Shown: positions 1-6,333, counted from the first letter of the stretch. The stretch is 14,183 nt of DNA from an uncultured Clostridium sp. (GCA_934717555.1 CAKUYY010000034.1:1-14183); one strand, 5' to 3'. Translations and numbers: made by a program. Notes: generated from the sequence alone by a model not told the origin.

Positions 1-107
1 CCTAAGAAAGCCCGGGAAGTATGCCGGCTAACTGAGCGGCGTCCGCCCGCTCAAATAGCCGGCATACCGCAAAGTGATCGCTCATCCAATTTGTTCCTGC
101 CAGATCA
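1..107 (-). repeat. Dispersed structured repeat, left copy (possibly cut by window edge)
   Basis: Read on the minus strand, these 107 bases align without gaps to 10848-10954 on the plus strand with 13 differences by hand count. The central 64 bases (9-72) match 10883-10946 with only two differences. The core is an imperfect hairpin: arms TATGCCGGCTA and TAGCCGGCATA enclose a second paired block (TGAGCGG/CCGCTCA) separated by a two-base internal loop. The similarity still holds at base 1-5, so the element probably continues to the left of the window. No open reading frame, transposase or rRNA/tRNA resemblance is seen. It may be a MITE-like or REP-like intergenic element. That interpretation is inference; the repeat itself is seen directly. 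Confidence 0.85.
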
Positions 108-190
108 CGAAAAAGGAACAGGCCATGATGCTGATGAGGAGCTCAAACAACCATTTGGAAAAAAGAAATTCCAATAAAATAATTGGATAA
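84..190 (+). other. cysE 5' leader with nested complementary segments and a 21-codon uORF
   Basis: The region ahead of cysE holds three nested complementary pairs: ATCCAATT (84-91) with AATTGGAT (181-188), TGTTCCT (92-98) with AGGAACA (114-120), and TTGGAA (155-160) with TTCCAA (169-174). Together they could form a three-way junction. TCCAAT (170-175) can also pair with ATTGGA (182-187), which would exclude two of these helices. A 21-codon open frame (ATG 125, stop 188-190) follows a weak AAGGA and contains no cysteine codons. No T-box or S-box consensus is visible. Bases 84-107 also belong to the dispersed repeat, which weakens a leader-specific reading. There is no convincing promoter here. 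Confidence 0.25.
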
Positions 191-236
191 AAAGATTTAA
201 ACAGTCAGATATACGGTATTACGGAGGTGAATCACT

Positions 237-887
237 GTGTTTGAGAAATTAAAAGCGGAATTGGATTCTATTATGGAGAGGGACCCTGCGGCCCGTTCCC
301 GGCTGGAGGTTTATTTCCTATATTCCGGATTCCGCGCGGTCAGGGCATACCGGAAGGCCCACTGGTTTTATGAGCATAACCATAAATTTATCGCCCGATG
401 GCTGAGCCAGCGGGCCCGACATAAAACAGGGATTGAAATCCATCCAGGAGCAAAAATAGGGAAGGGCCTGTTTATTGACCATGGAATGGGAGTGGTGATT
501 GGGGAAACCACAGAAATTGGCGATAACTGTACCATTTATCAAAACGTCACGTTAGGAGGGACGGGAAAACATCAGGGAAAACGACATCCTACGTTGGGGA
601 ATAATGTTATGGTGGGATCGGGAGCTAAGGTGTTAGGTCCATTTACGGTGGGAGACAATGCCAGAATCGCCGCCGGCGCGGTTGTTTTGGATGAGGTTCC
701 GCCCAACGCCACCGCGGTCGGCGTACCCGCCCGGGTGGTACGCGTCAACGGCATCAAGACGGCGGCGCTGGATCAGATCCATGTGGCCGATCCGGTTTCC
801 CAGGAGCTGTGCCGCTTGCAGTACCAGGTGGTACAGCTGCAAAGCAAAATCAATCGAATGGAAAAAATAGAAAACGAGGAGAAGTGA
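237..887 (+). CDS. cysE: Serine O-acetyltransferase
   Basis: This cytosolic enzyme transfers acetyl from acetyl-CoA to L-serine, giving O-acetylserine, the acceptor for sulfide in cysteine synthesis. The 216-residue protein has the short helical N-terminus of Bacillus-type CysE/EpsC. From about residue 65 it has hexapeptide repeats of the left-handed beta helix (IHPGAKIG, IGDNCTI, NARIAAGAVV). The catalytic Asp-His pair is D81-H82 in FIDHGMGVVIGET, and the second conserved histidine is H117 in GKRHPTLG. The GTG start at 237 follows GGAGGTGA (223-230) with 6 nt spacing; no better start exists. The charged C-terminal tail from about residue 185 is predicted helical. The stop codon directly abuts the cysS start, so the two genes form an operon linking cysteine supply to cysteine charging, as in many Bacillota. 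Cysteine feedback inhibition is typical of the family and is not shown here. Confidence 0.95.
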   Translation: MFEKLKAELDSIMERDPAARSRLEVYFLYSGFRAVRAYRKAHWFYEHNHKFIARWLSQRARHKTGIEIHPGAKIGKGLFIDHGMGVVIGETTEIGDNCTIYQNVTLGGTGKHQGKRHPTLGNNVMVGSGAKVLGPFTVGDNARIAAGAVVLDEVPPNATAVGVPARVVRVNGIKTAALDQIHVADPVSQELCRLQYQVVQLQSKINRMEKIENEEK

Positions 888-2297
888 ATGATGAAAATAT
901 TCAATACCCTATCCAGACAGAAAGAGGAATTGATTCCGCTCAAGGAAGGAGAAGTAAAAATTTATGCCTGCGGCCCTACGGTATACAACTATATCCATAT
1001 AGGGAACGCCAGGCCAATCTGTGTGTTTGACGTTTTGCGCCGTTATTTGGAATATCGCGGGATGAAAGTTACCTATGTGCAGAATTTTACCGATATTGAC
1101 GATAAAATCATTAAAAAGGCAAATGAAGAGGATTCAGATTATCTTACGGTATCCAAGCGGTATATCCAGGAGTATCAGACAGACGCGAAAGGGTTAAATA
1201 TCCGGGAGGCCACAGTCCATCCCCTGGCAACGGAAAATATTGACGAGATTATCCTGATTATAAAGACACTGCTGGACAAGGGATACGCCTATACAGCGGA
1301 AAACGGCGACGTCTATTTCCGTACCTTAAAATGCCAGGGATACGGGAAGCTTTCCCATCAGCCGTTGGAAGAATTACAGGCCGGCGCGCGGATCAGCGTA
1401 GGGGAGATCAAGGAAGACCCCATGGATTTCGCCCTTTGGAAAGCGGCGAAACCGGGCGAGCCTATGTGGGAAGCCCCATGGGGAAAAGGGCGCCCGGGCT
1501 GGCATATCGAGTGTTCCGCCATGGCCAAACGGTATCTTGGGGACACCATTGACCTGCATTGCGGCGGACAGGACCTGATTTTCCCACATCATGAGAACGA
1601 GATCGCCCAGAGCGAATGCTGCAATGGGGTTCCATTCGCCCGGTACTGGATGCACAATGGCTACATCAACGTGGATAATCAGAAAATGAGCAAATCTTTG
1701 GGAAATTTCTTTACTGTACGGGATGTGGCTCAACAGTATGGATATGAGCCGATCCGTTATCTGATGATCGCTTCCCACTATCGCAGCCCCATCAACTATA
1801 GTGTGGAAATGATCCAGCAGTGCAAAGCGGCGTTGGAACGCCTGTACACCTGCAGGGATAACCTGGTATTTGTACTGCAAAATGCCCAATCTGGGGAACT
1901 GCCGGGCGAAGAAGAGGTCAAAGCCCGGTTCCTCACCTACCGGGATCATTTTATCGACGCTATGGAAGATGACATGAACACAGCCGACGCCCTTTCCTCG
2001 GTCTTTGAACTGGCAAGGGATATCAATACCACTTTGGGTGTGGGGAACCACGCCTCAAAGGAGTTGTGCGAGTTTGCCCTGCACCTGTATGATGAGCTAA
2101 ATGGCGTGCTGGGATTATTGTACAATCGGAAAGAACAATCCTTAGATGAAGAAATCGAGGAACTGATCCGCCAGAGGACCGAAGCCCGCAAACAGAAGGA
2201 CTGGGCGACCGCGGACCGCATCCGGGATGAGCTGAAAGAGCGGCATGTGGTTTTGGAGGATACCCCCCAGGGTGTAAAATGGCACATTGAGGAATAA
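888..2297 (+). CDS. cysS: Cysteinyl-tRNA synthetase
   Basis: A class I aminoacyl-tRNA synthetase that attaches cysteine to tRNA-Cys. The 469 residues are full length for the family. The HIGH motif is HIGN at 37-40 and the KMSKS loop is intact at 266-270. The zinc site that selects cysteine thiol is complete: C28 (in YACGPTVYN), C209 (HIECS), H234 and E238 (FPHHENE), at the same numbering as the E. coli enzyme. The C-terminal part (from about 320) is the helical DALR-type domain, and a basic tail carries tRNA contacts. The gene begins immediately after the cysE stop. ATG codons at 888 and 891 are both possible; GAGGAG (876-881) sits 6 nt from the first and 9 nt from the second. A strong terminator follows 12 nt after the stop, closing the cysE-cysS unit. 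Confidence 0.97.
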   Translation: MMKIFNTLSRQKEELIPLKEGEVKIYACGPTVYNYIHIGNARPICVFDVLRRYLEYRGMKVTYVQNFTDIDDKIIKKANEEDSDYLTVSKRYIQEYQTDAKGLNIREATVHPLATENIDEIILIIKTLLDKGYAYTAENGDVYFRTLKCQGYGKLSHQPLEELQAGARISVGEIKEDPMDFALWKAAKPGEPMWEAPWGKGRPGWHIECSAMAKRYLGDTIDLHCGGQDLIFPHHENEIAQSECCNGVPFARYWMHNGYINVDNQKMSKSLGNFFTVRDVAQQYGYEPIRYLMIASHYRSPINYSVEMIQQCKAALERLYTCRDNLVFVLQNAQSGELPGEEEVKARFLTYRDHFIDAMEDDMNTADALSSVFELARDINTTLGVGNHASKELCEFALHLYDELNGVLGLLYNRKEQSLDEEIEELIRQRTEARKQKDWATADRIRDELKERHVVLEDTPQGVKWHIEE

Positions 2298-2309
2298 AAA
2301 CAAAAAAAG

Positions 2310-2350
2310 AAATCCCTGTTTCTGGAATTTTCTAGAAACAGGGATTTTTT
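2310..2350 (+). terminator. Intrinsic terminator of cysE-cysS
   Basis: A perfect 14-bp stem (AAATCCCTGTTTCT at 2310-2323 with its complement at 2334-2347) and a 10-nt loop are followed by a T run to 2350. An A-rich tract precedes the left arm, so it may also work in reverse. It separates cysS from the promoter of the next operon, which starts 2 nt later. Confidence 0.93.
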
Positions 2351-2351
2351 A

Positions 2352-2380
2352 TTGACAAAGGAATACAAGGGTGTTATATT
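2352..2380 (+). promoter_or_regulatory. Sigma-A-type promoter of the gntR-ABC operon
   Basis: TTGACA (2352-2357) is a perfect -35 box. A spacer of exactly 17 nt leads to TATATT (2375-2380), which matches five of six -10 positions. The -10 box is embedded in the palindromic operator that follows, so repressor binding should block RNA polymerase directly. Confidence 0.9.
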
Positions 2381-2404
2381 GTATATATAGTATATATACA
2401 ATAT
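2376..2404. promoter_or_regulatory. Perfect 29-nt palindromic operator, probably for the GntR repressor
   Basis: A perfect inverted repeat of 14+1+14 nt is centred on G2390; the left arm is ATATTGTATATATA and the right arm is its exact complement. It overlaps the -10 box and the expected transcription start, and it lies 20 nt ahead of the GntR start codon. AT-rich palindromes beside their own gene are typical operators of YtrA-subfamily GntR repressors, so negative autoregulation of the whole operon is the likely design. The palindrome is seen directly; the binding partner is inferred from position. Confidence 0.82.
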
Positions 2405-2423
2405 TTTGTTAGGAGGGAAAACG

Positions 2424-2798
2424 GTGGATATCCTTATCAGCAATTCCAGCGGGAAACCCATCTATGAGCAGATTACCTCCCAGATTAAGAATCTGATTCT
2501 GTCAGGTGGACTGCAGGCGGGGGAAGCGCTGCCCTCTATGCGCCTGTTGGCCAAGGAATTGCGTATCAGCGTGATTACCACCAAACGGGCCTACGAGGAT
2601 CTGGAGCGGGATGGATTTATTGAAACAGTTCCCGGGAAAGGGAGCTTTGTGGCCCACAAAAACGCGGAATTTATTCGGGAGGAGCATTTCCGTATGGCGG
2701 AAGAGTGGATACAGAAAGCGGTGGATATCGCGAAATCCAGCGGTATCAGTCTACAGGAGCTGTCCGATATGCTGAATTTACTGTATAAGGAGGAGTAA
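2424..2798 (+). CDS. GntR-family transcriptional regulator (YtrA subfamily)
   Basis: A 124-residue DNA-binding repressor. An N-terminal winged helix-turn-helix (about residues 10-76) contains PIYEQITSQIKNLI, the PSMRLLAKEL...TTKRAYEDLE recognition region and the wing GKGSF. The C-terminal part is only about 45 residues, with no FadR-, HutC- or aminotransferase-type effector domain; this short tail is the mark of the YtrA subfamily, where it serves for dimerisation. The GTG start at 2424 is chosen because AGGAGGG (2411-2417) lies 6 nt upstream; an in-frame TTG at 2406 would lie ahead of that Shine-Dalgarno. The gene sits 2 nt before an ABC ATPase and directly behind a palindromic operator, so it most likely represses its own operon. 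The inducer cannot be told from the sequence. Family members often respond to cell-envelope stress or peptide antibiotics. Confidence 0.92.
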   Translation: MDILISNSSGKPIYEQITSQIKNLILSGGLQAGEALPSMRLLAKELRISVITTKRAYEDLERDGFIETVPGKGSFVAHKNAEFIREEHFRMAEEWIQKAVDIAKSSGISLQELSDMLNLLYKEE

Positions 2799-2800
2799 TT

Positions 2801-3679
2801 ATGGAACCGGTATTGGTACTGAAAGACGTATGTAAGAATTATCCGGGTTTTACCTTGGATCATGTGAGTTTTGAGGTTCCCAGAGGAAGTATCATGGGAT
2901 TTATCGGGGAAAATGGAGCGGGAAAGACGACCACCATTAAATTGATCCTCAATGAGATTAAGCGGCAGGGTGGCAGTATCTCTGTTTTGGGGATGGATAA
3001 CCAGAAAGAAGAAAGAAAGATCAAGGAACAGATCGGCGTGGTACTGGATGAAGGTTTTTTCTTTATAGACATGACATCCAGGGATATTGCCAAAGTGATG
3101 CGTCCCCTCTATCGTTCCTGGGAGGATTCCCTGTATTCCCGCTATCTGCGGGAGTTCCGGTTGCCGGAAAATAAGCCCATCAAGGAATATTCCAAAGGAA
3201 TGAAAATGAAGCTCTCTATTGCTACGGCTTTGGCCCATCAACCTAAGCTGTTAATTTTAGACGAGGCCACCAGCGGTTTGGACCCGGTAATGCGCAGTGA
3301 GATTCTGGATATTTTTCTGGACTTTATTCAGGAGGAAGACCATTCCATTTTGCTGTCTTCCCATATTACCAGCGACTTGGAACAGATCGCCGATTATATC
3401 ACGTTTCTTCATCAGGGAAGGATCATATTCAGCCGTTCCAAGGATGAACTGTTGCAGCAATACGGCATTTTGAAATGCAGCGCGGCGGATTATCATAAAA
3501 TTGACCGTGGGGACATTGTGGGAAGCCGTCAAAACCGGTTTGGATGGGAACTTCTAGTGTCTGACCGGCAACGCTGCCGCCGGAAGTATCCCGGATTTGT
3601 GATTGATTCCACCACTTTGGATGAAATCATGTTGTATTATGTCAAGGGAAATTCTGTTCAGGAAAAGGAGGGTCTATGA
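2801..3679 (+). CDS. ABC transporter ATP-binding protein (YtrB/CcmA type)
   Basis: The 292-residue nucleotide-binding subunit of an ABC transporter, which would act on the cytosolic face of the membrane with the downstream permease. Visible motifs are Walker A GENGAGKT (36-43), signature YSKGMKMK (130-137), Walker B LLILDE (150-155), D-loop SGLDP (158-162) and switch histidine H188 (LLSSH). The usual Q-loop glutamine is absent: the segment reads GVVLDEG around residue 83, as in several exporter ATPases of this subfamily. About 85 C-terminal residues follow the ATPase core and match no domain I recognise. The start at 2801 is 2 nt after the gntR stop, with AAGGAGG at 2787-2793. The end overlaps the permease start by 4 nt (ATGA), so translation is probably coupled. 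The substrate is unknown; antimicrobial peptides or lipids are possible from the family context. Confidence 0.93.
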   Translation: MEPVLVLKDVCKNYPGFTLDHVSFEVPRGSIMGFIGENGAGKTTTIKLILNEIKRQGGSISVLGMDNQKEERKIKEQIGVVLDEGFFFIDMTSRDIAKVMRPLYRSWEDSLYSRYLREFRLPENKPIKEYSKGMKMKLSIATALAHQPKLLILDEATSGLDPVMRSEILDIFLDFIQEEDHSILLSSHITSDLEQIADYITFLHQGRIIFSRSKDELLQQYGILKCSAADYHKIDRGDIVGSRQNRFGWELLVSDRQRCRRKYPGFVIDSTTLDEIMLYYVKGNSVQEKEGL

Positions 3680-4308
3680 TGAAAGGTCTGTTGATCAAGG
3701 ATATTTTGGGGATGCGCAAATATTTTTTCTCTTGTGTGGTGATCTGTTTCTTTTTTCTGATCTTATCGGTACTCGTGAAGACGGCCATGTTTGTCAGTTC
3801 CATTTTGTCGGTCCTGTTTCTCCTCATGCCTCTTACTGTATTTTCCTATGATGAATCGGCCAAATGGGACGCTTATGGCCTTACCTTGCCCGTTACCAGA
3901 AAACAGATGGTTTTTTCCCGCTATGTACTCACGCTGTTGATGCTGGTGGTGGGTTCTCTGATCGGGTCGGTGCTGACCTATGGGATCACACAGCTTCCCG
4001 GTGTGGAAGAGACTTCCCAGGAGATGCTGGCTGTCATTCCTGTCATTTGTGGGCTGGGGCTTATCATTTTATCGGTAGTGTTTCCTTTGATTTATCAGTT
4101 TGGGGCGGAAAAGGGAAGATATATCATGATCGCGGTATTTTTGCTTTTTATGATTGTGATGTTTCTATTTAACCAGCTCCCCGGCTGGCAGGAAAAAGTC
4201 CTTCCCCTATTGGTTTTCCTGCCTTATATAGCGCCTGCCGCAGGGATTATTTTTCTGGTCATTTCCTATTTCATTTCCTGTCGTATTTACGAAAACAAAG
4301 AGTTTTAA
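3676..4308 (+). CDS. ABC-2 type transporter permease (six-helix, ABC2_membrane_5-like)
   Basis: A 210-residue integral membrane protein with six hydrophobic segments at about 17-34, 37-55, 84-104, 118-140, 149-166 and 178-201. Family hallmarks are the N-terminal GLLIKDILGMRKYF and the cytosolic loop after helix 2, DESAKWDAYGLTLPVTRKQMV, followed by SRYVLTLL. These fit the permease family usually paired with GntR/YtrB-like ATPases. Its start (ATG 3676, or 3679) lies inside the ATPase stop region with AAGGAGG just upstream, so the two are made together and probably form a homodimer of each subunit. No solute-binding protein gene is present, which favours export or membrane protection over uptake. 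The substrate cannot be deduced. A strong hairpin follows the gene. Confidence 0.9.
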   Translation: MMKGLLIKDILGMRKYFFSCVVICFFFLILSVLVKTAMFVSSILSVLFLLMPLTVFSYDESAKWDAYGLTLPVTRKQMVFSRYVLTLLMLVVGSLIGSVLTYGITQLPGVEETSQEMLAVIPVICGLGLIILSVVFPLIYQFGAEKGRYIMIAVFLLFMIVMFLFNQLPGWQEKVLPLLVFLPYIAPAAGIIFLVISYFISCRIYENKEF

Positions 4309-4336
4309 AGACTGATACAGAAATATGTTCATTACC

Positions 4337-4380
4337 ATAGGCCCCCTCGGAAATCTGATGGAATTTCCGAGGGGGCCTAT
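4337..4380. terminator. Strong hairpin between convergent genes (probable terminator)
   Basis: A perfect 18-bp, GC-rich stem (4337-4354 with 4363-4380) has an 8-nt loop. It lies between the ABC permease (plus) and the small minus-strand gene, so it can serve both. The T tract is poor on either side (TTAG on the plus side), so termination rests on stem strength; an mRNA-end stabiliser is the alternative. Confidence 0.75.
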
Positions 4381-4411
4381 TTAGTCAGATTAGAGAGAAA
4401 GAAAAGCTTAA

Positions 4412-4600
4412 TCAGAAACTGGGCTTGTGTTCCGCGAGGGATTGTACATACTGATGCATTTCCCTGCGGGATTGGATCTCATGGGTGTGGTTGATAATTT
4501 CCTGTTGCTGTTCTGTGGAAAGGCTACTGAAATACTGCATTGCCGCTGGATTTTGAGACAAGGCCATACCAAGCCCCATGGGTAATTCTTGATGATTCAT
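4412..4600 (-). CDS. Small conserved-looking protein of unknown function (62 aa)
   Basis: A 62-residue hydrophilic protein: MNHQELPMGLGMALSQNPAA at the start, then a helix-rich stretch FSSLSTEQQQEIINHTHEI and SRREMHQYVQSL. It resembles short hypothetical proteins I associate with Clostridia that share the pattern LGMALxQNPxAMxxF...H...SxxEM; this is memory of a pattern, not a search. No signal peptide, transmembrane segment or metal motif is seen. The ATG at 4600 is preferred over an in-frame ATG at 4615 because GAGGTGG lies between them, 6 nt before the chosen start. Upstream on this strand a perfect -35 (TTGACA, complement of 4653-4658) is visible, but no good -10 follows it. The gene is divergent from desulfoferrodoxin and ends toward the hairpin at 4337-4380. 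No function can be assigned. Confidence 0.75.
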   Translation of the reverse strand: MNHQELPMGLGMALSQNPAAMQYFSSLSTEQQQEIINHTHEIQSRREMHQYVQSLAEHKPSF

Positions 4601-4707
4601 GGTTGTCCACCTCATATTTCAGATATCAGAAATTTTTCCGTTCTATTAGTATGTCAAGTGATGGGGAAATTATGTTTTCTAAATTTGGACAGGTTTGGAA
4701 AACTCTA

Positions 4708-4736
4708 TTGGAATTTAGGAAAAATTATGGTATAAT
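4708..4736 (+). promoter_or_regulatory. Sigma-A-type promoter of the desulfoferrodoxin gene
   Basis: TTGGAA (4708-4713), a 17-nt spacer and a perfect TATAAT (4731-4736). It lies 47 nt ahead of the desulfoferrodoxin start codon. No clear PerR- or Fur-box palindrome is visible beside it. Confidence 0.85.
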
Positions 4737-4783
4737 AAAAACAAAATTGGGTAAAACCATAGAAAATAAATGGAGGTATCGTC

Positions 4784-5173
4784 ATGAGAAGTCAACAAAA
4801 ATTTTTCCTTTGCAAGCATTGCGGAAATCTGGTAGGCTTACTGAACAATGCAGGCGTGCCCTTGATTTGCTGTGGAGAACCCATGGTAGAGCTGGTGCCG
4901 AATACCACAGATGCCGCGCAGGAAAAACATGTCCCGGTCGTAACCGCCAAAGGCCGCGAGATCAGCGTGAACGTAGGCAGCGCGGCCCATCCAATGACCC
5001 AGGAACATCATATCGCTTGGATTTATTTACAAACAAATCAAGGGGGACACCGGAAGTCACTTGAGATAGACAGGGCGCCTGAGGTGCGTTTCGCTTTAAC
5101 GGAAGGGGAAAAACCCTTGGCAGTATTTGCTTATTGTAACCTGCATGGCTTGTGGAAAACAGAGTGTGAATGA
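4784..5173 (+). CDS. dfx: Desulfoferrodoxin (superoxide reductase, two-iron class)
   Basis: A cytosolic non-heme iron enzyme that reduces superoxide to hydrogen peroxide without making oxygen, used by anaerobes. The 129 residues match the family length. The N-terminal desulforedoxin-like domain has the four-cysteine iron site C10, C13 (CKHC), C29 and C30. The catalytic centre II has all five ligands: H49 (in EKHVP), H69 (AAHP), H75 (QEHH), C118 and H121 (YCNLHG). The active-site residues E47 and K48 are present. Having both centres makes this the 2Fe type rather than neelaredoxin. GGAGGT (4772-4777) gives a 6-nt spacing to the ATG. The gene stands alone between its own promoter and a terminator. 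Electron donors such as rubredoxin are not encoded nearby. Confidence 0.96.
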   Translation: MRSQQKFFLCKHCGNLVGLLNNAGVPLICCGEPMVELVPNTTDAAQEKHVPVVTAKGREISVNVGSAAHPMTQEHHIAWIYLQTNQGGHRKSLEIDRAPEVRFALTEGEKPLAVFAYCNLHGLWKTECE

Positions 5174-5182
5174 TGAGTATAC

Positions 5183-5219
5183 CATCCCCCGCTTCCATAG
5201 GCAGCGGGGGATGCCTTTT
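5183..5219 (+). terminator. Intrinsic terminator of dfx
   Basis: An 11-bp stem (CATCCCCCGCT at 5183-5193, complement at 5203-5213) with a 9-nt loop, then a short T run (5216-5219). It begins 9 nt after the dfx stop. Confidence 0.88.
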
Positions 5220-5323
5220 GCCAAAAAGAATGGATCACGGGATAATTAAGGGGTCAGAGAGTGATACCGGCCATGGAAATGGAAAAACAGTCAATGGATT
5301 GAGATTTTTCTTTTTGAAAAAAA

Positions 5324-5359
5324 GAGTATCCGCCTATTAGGATATTCTGATTATTTTTT
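5324..5359 (+). promoter_or_regulatory. Hairpin with T tract upstream of methionine aminopeptidase (possible attenuator)
   Basis: GAGTATCC (5324-5331) can pair with GGATATTC (5340-5347; one G-U) around an 8-nt loop, and a T run follows at 5354-5359. It could be a weak terminator or attenuator in the aminopeptidase leader. Its left arm GAGTATC is also complementary to GATACTC (5371-5377) in the next hairpin. Confidence 0.4.
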
Positions 5360-5371
5360 CGATGTTTCTTG

Positions 5372-5400
5372 ATACTCCTTATCCCAATGATAAGGAGTAT
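5372..5400 (+). promoter_or_regulatory. Hairpin burying the ribosome binding site of methionine aminopeptidase
   Basis: A perfect 12-bp stem, ATACTCCTTATC (5372-5383) with GATAAGGAGTAT (5389-5400), has a 5-nt loop. The Shine-Dalgarno AAGGAG (5392-5397) lies wholly in the right arm, and the stem ends 4 nt before the ATG at 5405. When folded, the stem should hide the ribosome binding site. The stem is seen directly; a regulatory role is inference. Confidence 0.8.
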
Positions 5401-5404
5401 TTTT

Positions 5405-6277
5405 ATGAAGAATTTTGAAAAAAATGATTTATGTTGGTGTGGAAGCGGCCTATCCTATCCGAAATGCCATCAGAGTTTTGATGAAAAGTGGAACGAATGC
5501 CGGAAGAAAGGATATATTGTGCCTCCGAGAAATATCATCAAAACTCAAGGACAGATCGACAAAATCCGGGAAAGCGCCAAAATCAATATCCATGTGTTGG
5601 ATTATGTGGCGGAACATATCAAGGCAGGAGTAACCACAGAACAAGTTGACCAATGGGTGTATCAAGAGACAGTGAAATATGGCGGGATCCCCGCCCCCCT
5701 GCATTATGAGGGGTTTCCAAAAAGCGTATGTACTTCGCTTAACAGCCAGGTGTGCCACGGGATTCCCTCATCGAAAGTGGTTTTGCGGGAGGGGGACATC
5801 GTCAATGTGGATGTTTCCACCAATTATCAGGGATATTATTCGGATTCCTCCAGGATGTTCTGTATCGGGCAGGTTTCAGAGGAGAATAGGAGGCTGGTAC
5901 AAGTTGCCAAGGAATGTGTCCAGTTGGGATTGGAACAGGTAAAACCGTGGGGATTCCTGGGGGACATGGGCCAGGCGGTAAACGACCATGCCAGGAAAAA
6001 CGGCTATTCCGTTGTCCGGGAAATCGGAGGGCATGGGATAGGGCTGAAATTCCATGAACTTCCCTGGGTGAGCTATGTGTCCAAACGGGGGACCCAGATG
6101 ATGATGGCACCCGGGATGATATTCACCATTGAACCTATGGTGAATATGGGAAAGCCTCAAGTTTATGTTAATCATTCCGACGGCTGGACAGTCTATACCA
6201 AGGATGGGAAGCCTTCCGCACAATGGGAAATCCAAGTTTTGGTAACGGACACCGGATATGAAGTGCTTGCCTATTGA
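5405..6277 (+). CDS. map: Methionine aminopeptidase, type I, with N-terminal SEC-C zinc domain
   Basis: It removes the initiator methionine from nascent proteins at the ribosome exit. The 290 residues divide into a SEC-C zinc-binding segment at the N-terminus (C10-W-C12-GSG and C21-H22), a linker, and a pita-bread aminopeptidase domain from about residue 43. All five metal ligands are present: D136 (VNVDVS), D147 (YSDSS), H210 (GGHGIG), E243 (TIEPMV) and E275 (QWEIQ). The substrate histidines H118 (VCHGIP) and H217 (KFHELP) are also there. The ATG at 5405 is chosen because SEC-C starts right after it and AAGGAG lies 7 nt upstream; a TTG at 5369 would add 12 residues encoded by the leader hairpin. 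It is not in a ribosomal-protein operon here, so it may be a second, accessory copy; that is inference. Confidence 0.95.
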   Translation: MKNFEKNDLCWCGSGLSYPKCHQSFDEKWNECRKKGYIVPPRNIIKTQGQIDKIRESAKINIHVLDYVAEHIKAGVTTEQVDQWVYQETVKYGGIPAPLHYEGFPKSVCTSLNSQVCHGIPSSKVVLREGDIVNVDVSTNYQGYYSDSSRMFCIGQVSEENRRLVQVAKECVQLGLEQVKPWGFLGDMGQAVNDHARKNGYSVVREIGGHGIGLKFHELPWVSYVSKRGTQMMMAPGMIFTIEPMVNMGKPQVYVNHSDGWTVYTKDGKPSAQWEIQVLVTDTGYEVLAY

Positions 6278-6333
6278 GGATGGTTTACCTTTTGATATTT
6301 TATAGATAAAATCAATAAAAATTCTATAAACTA

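Noticed and set aside
130..150. Hammerhead ribozyme core (CTGATGAGG)
   Set aside because: The second conserved core strand (GAAA in the correct place) and a cleavage-site helix are missing; a chance match.
84..236. T-box or S-box riboswitch ahead of cysE-cysS
   Set aside because: The conserved AGGGTGGnACCGCG antiterminator bulge and the S-box core are absent, and no terminator stem with T run precedes cysE.
1374..2051. Long minus-strand ORF of 225 codons
   Set aside because: It lies wholly inside cysS, whose catalytic motifs are intact; it has no family resemblance and is a shadow frame.
2591..3241. Minus-strand ORF of 216 codons
   Set aside because: It is antisense to the GntR and ABC ATPase genes, both clearly real, and has no recognisable motif or good ribosome binding site.
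5369..5404. Upstream TTG start for methionine aminopeptidase
   Set aside because: The added 12 residues would be encoded by the leader hairpin, and the Shine-Dalgarno lies after this codon; ATG at 5405 is the better start.
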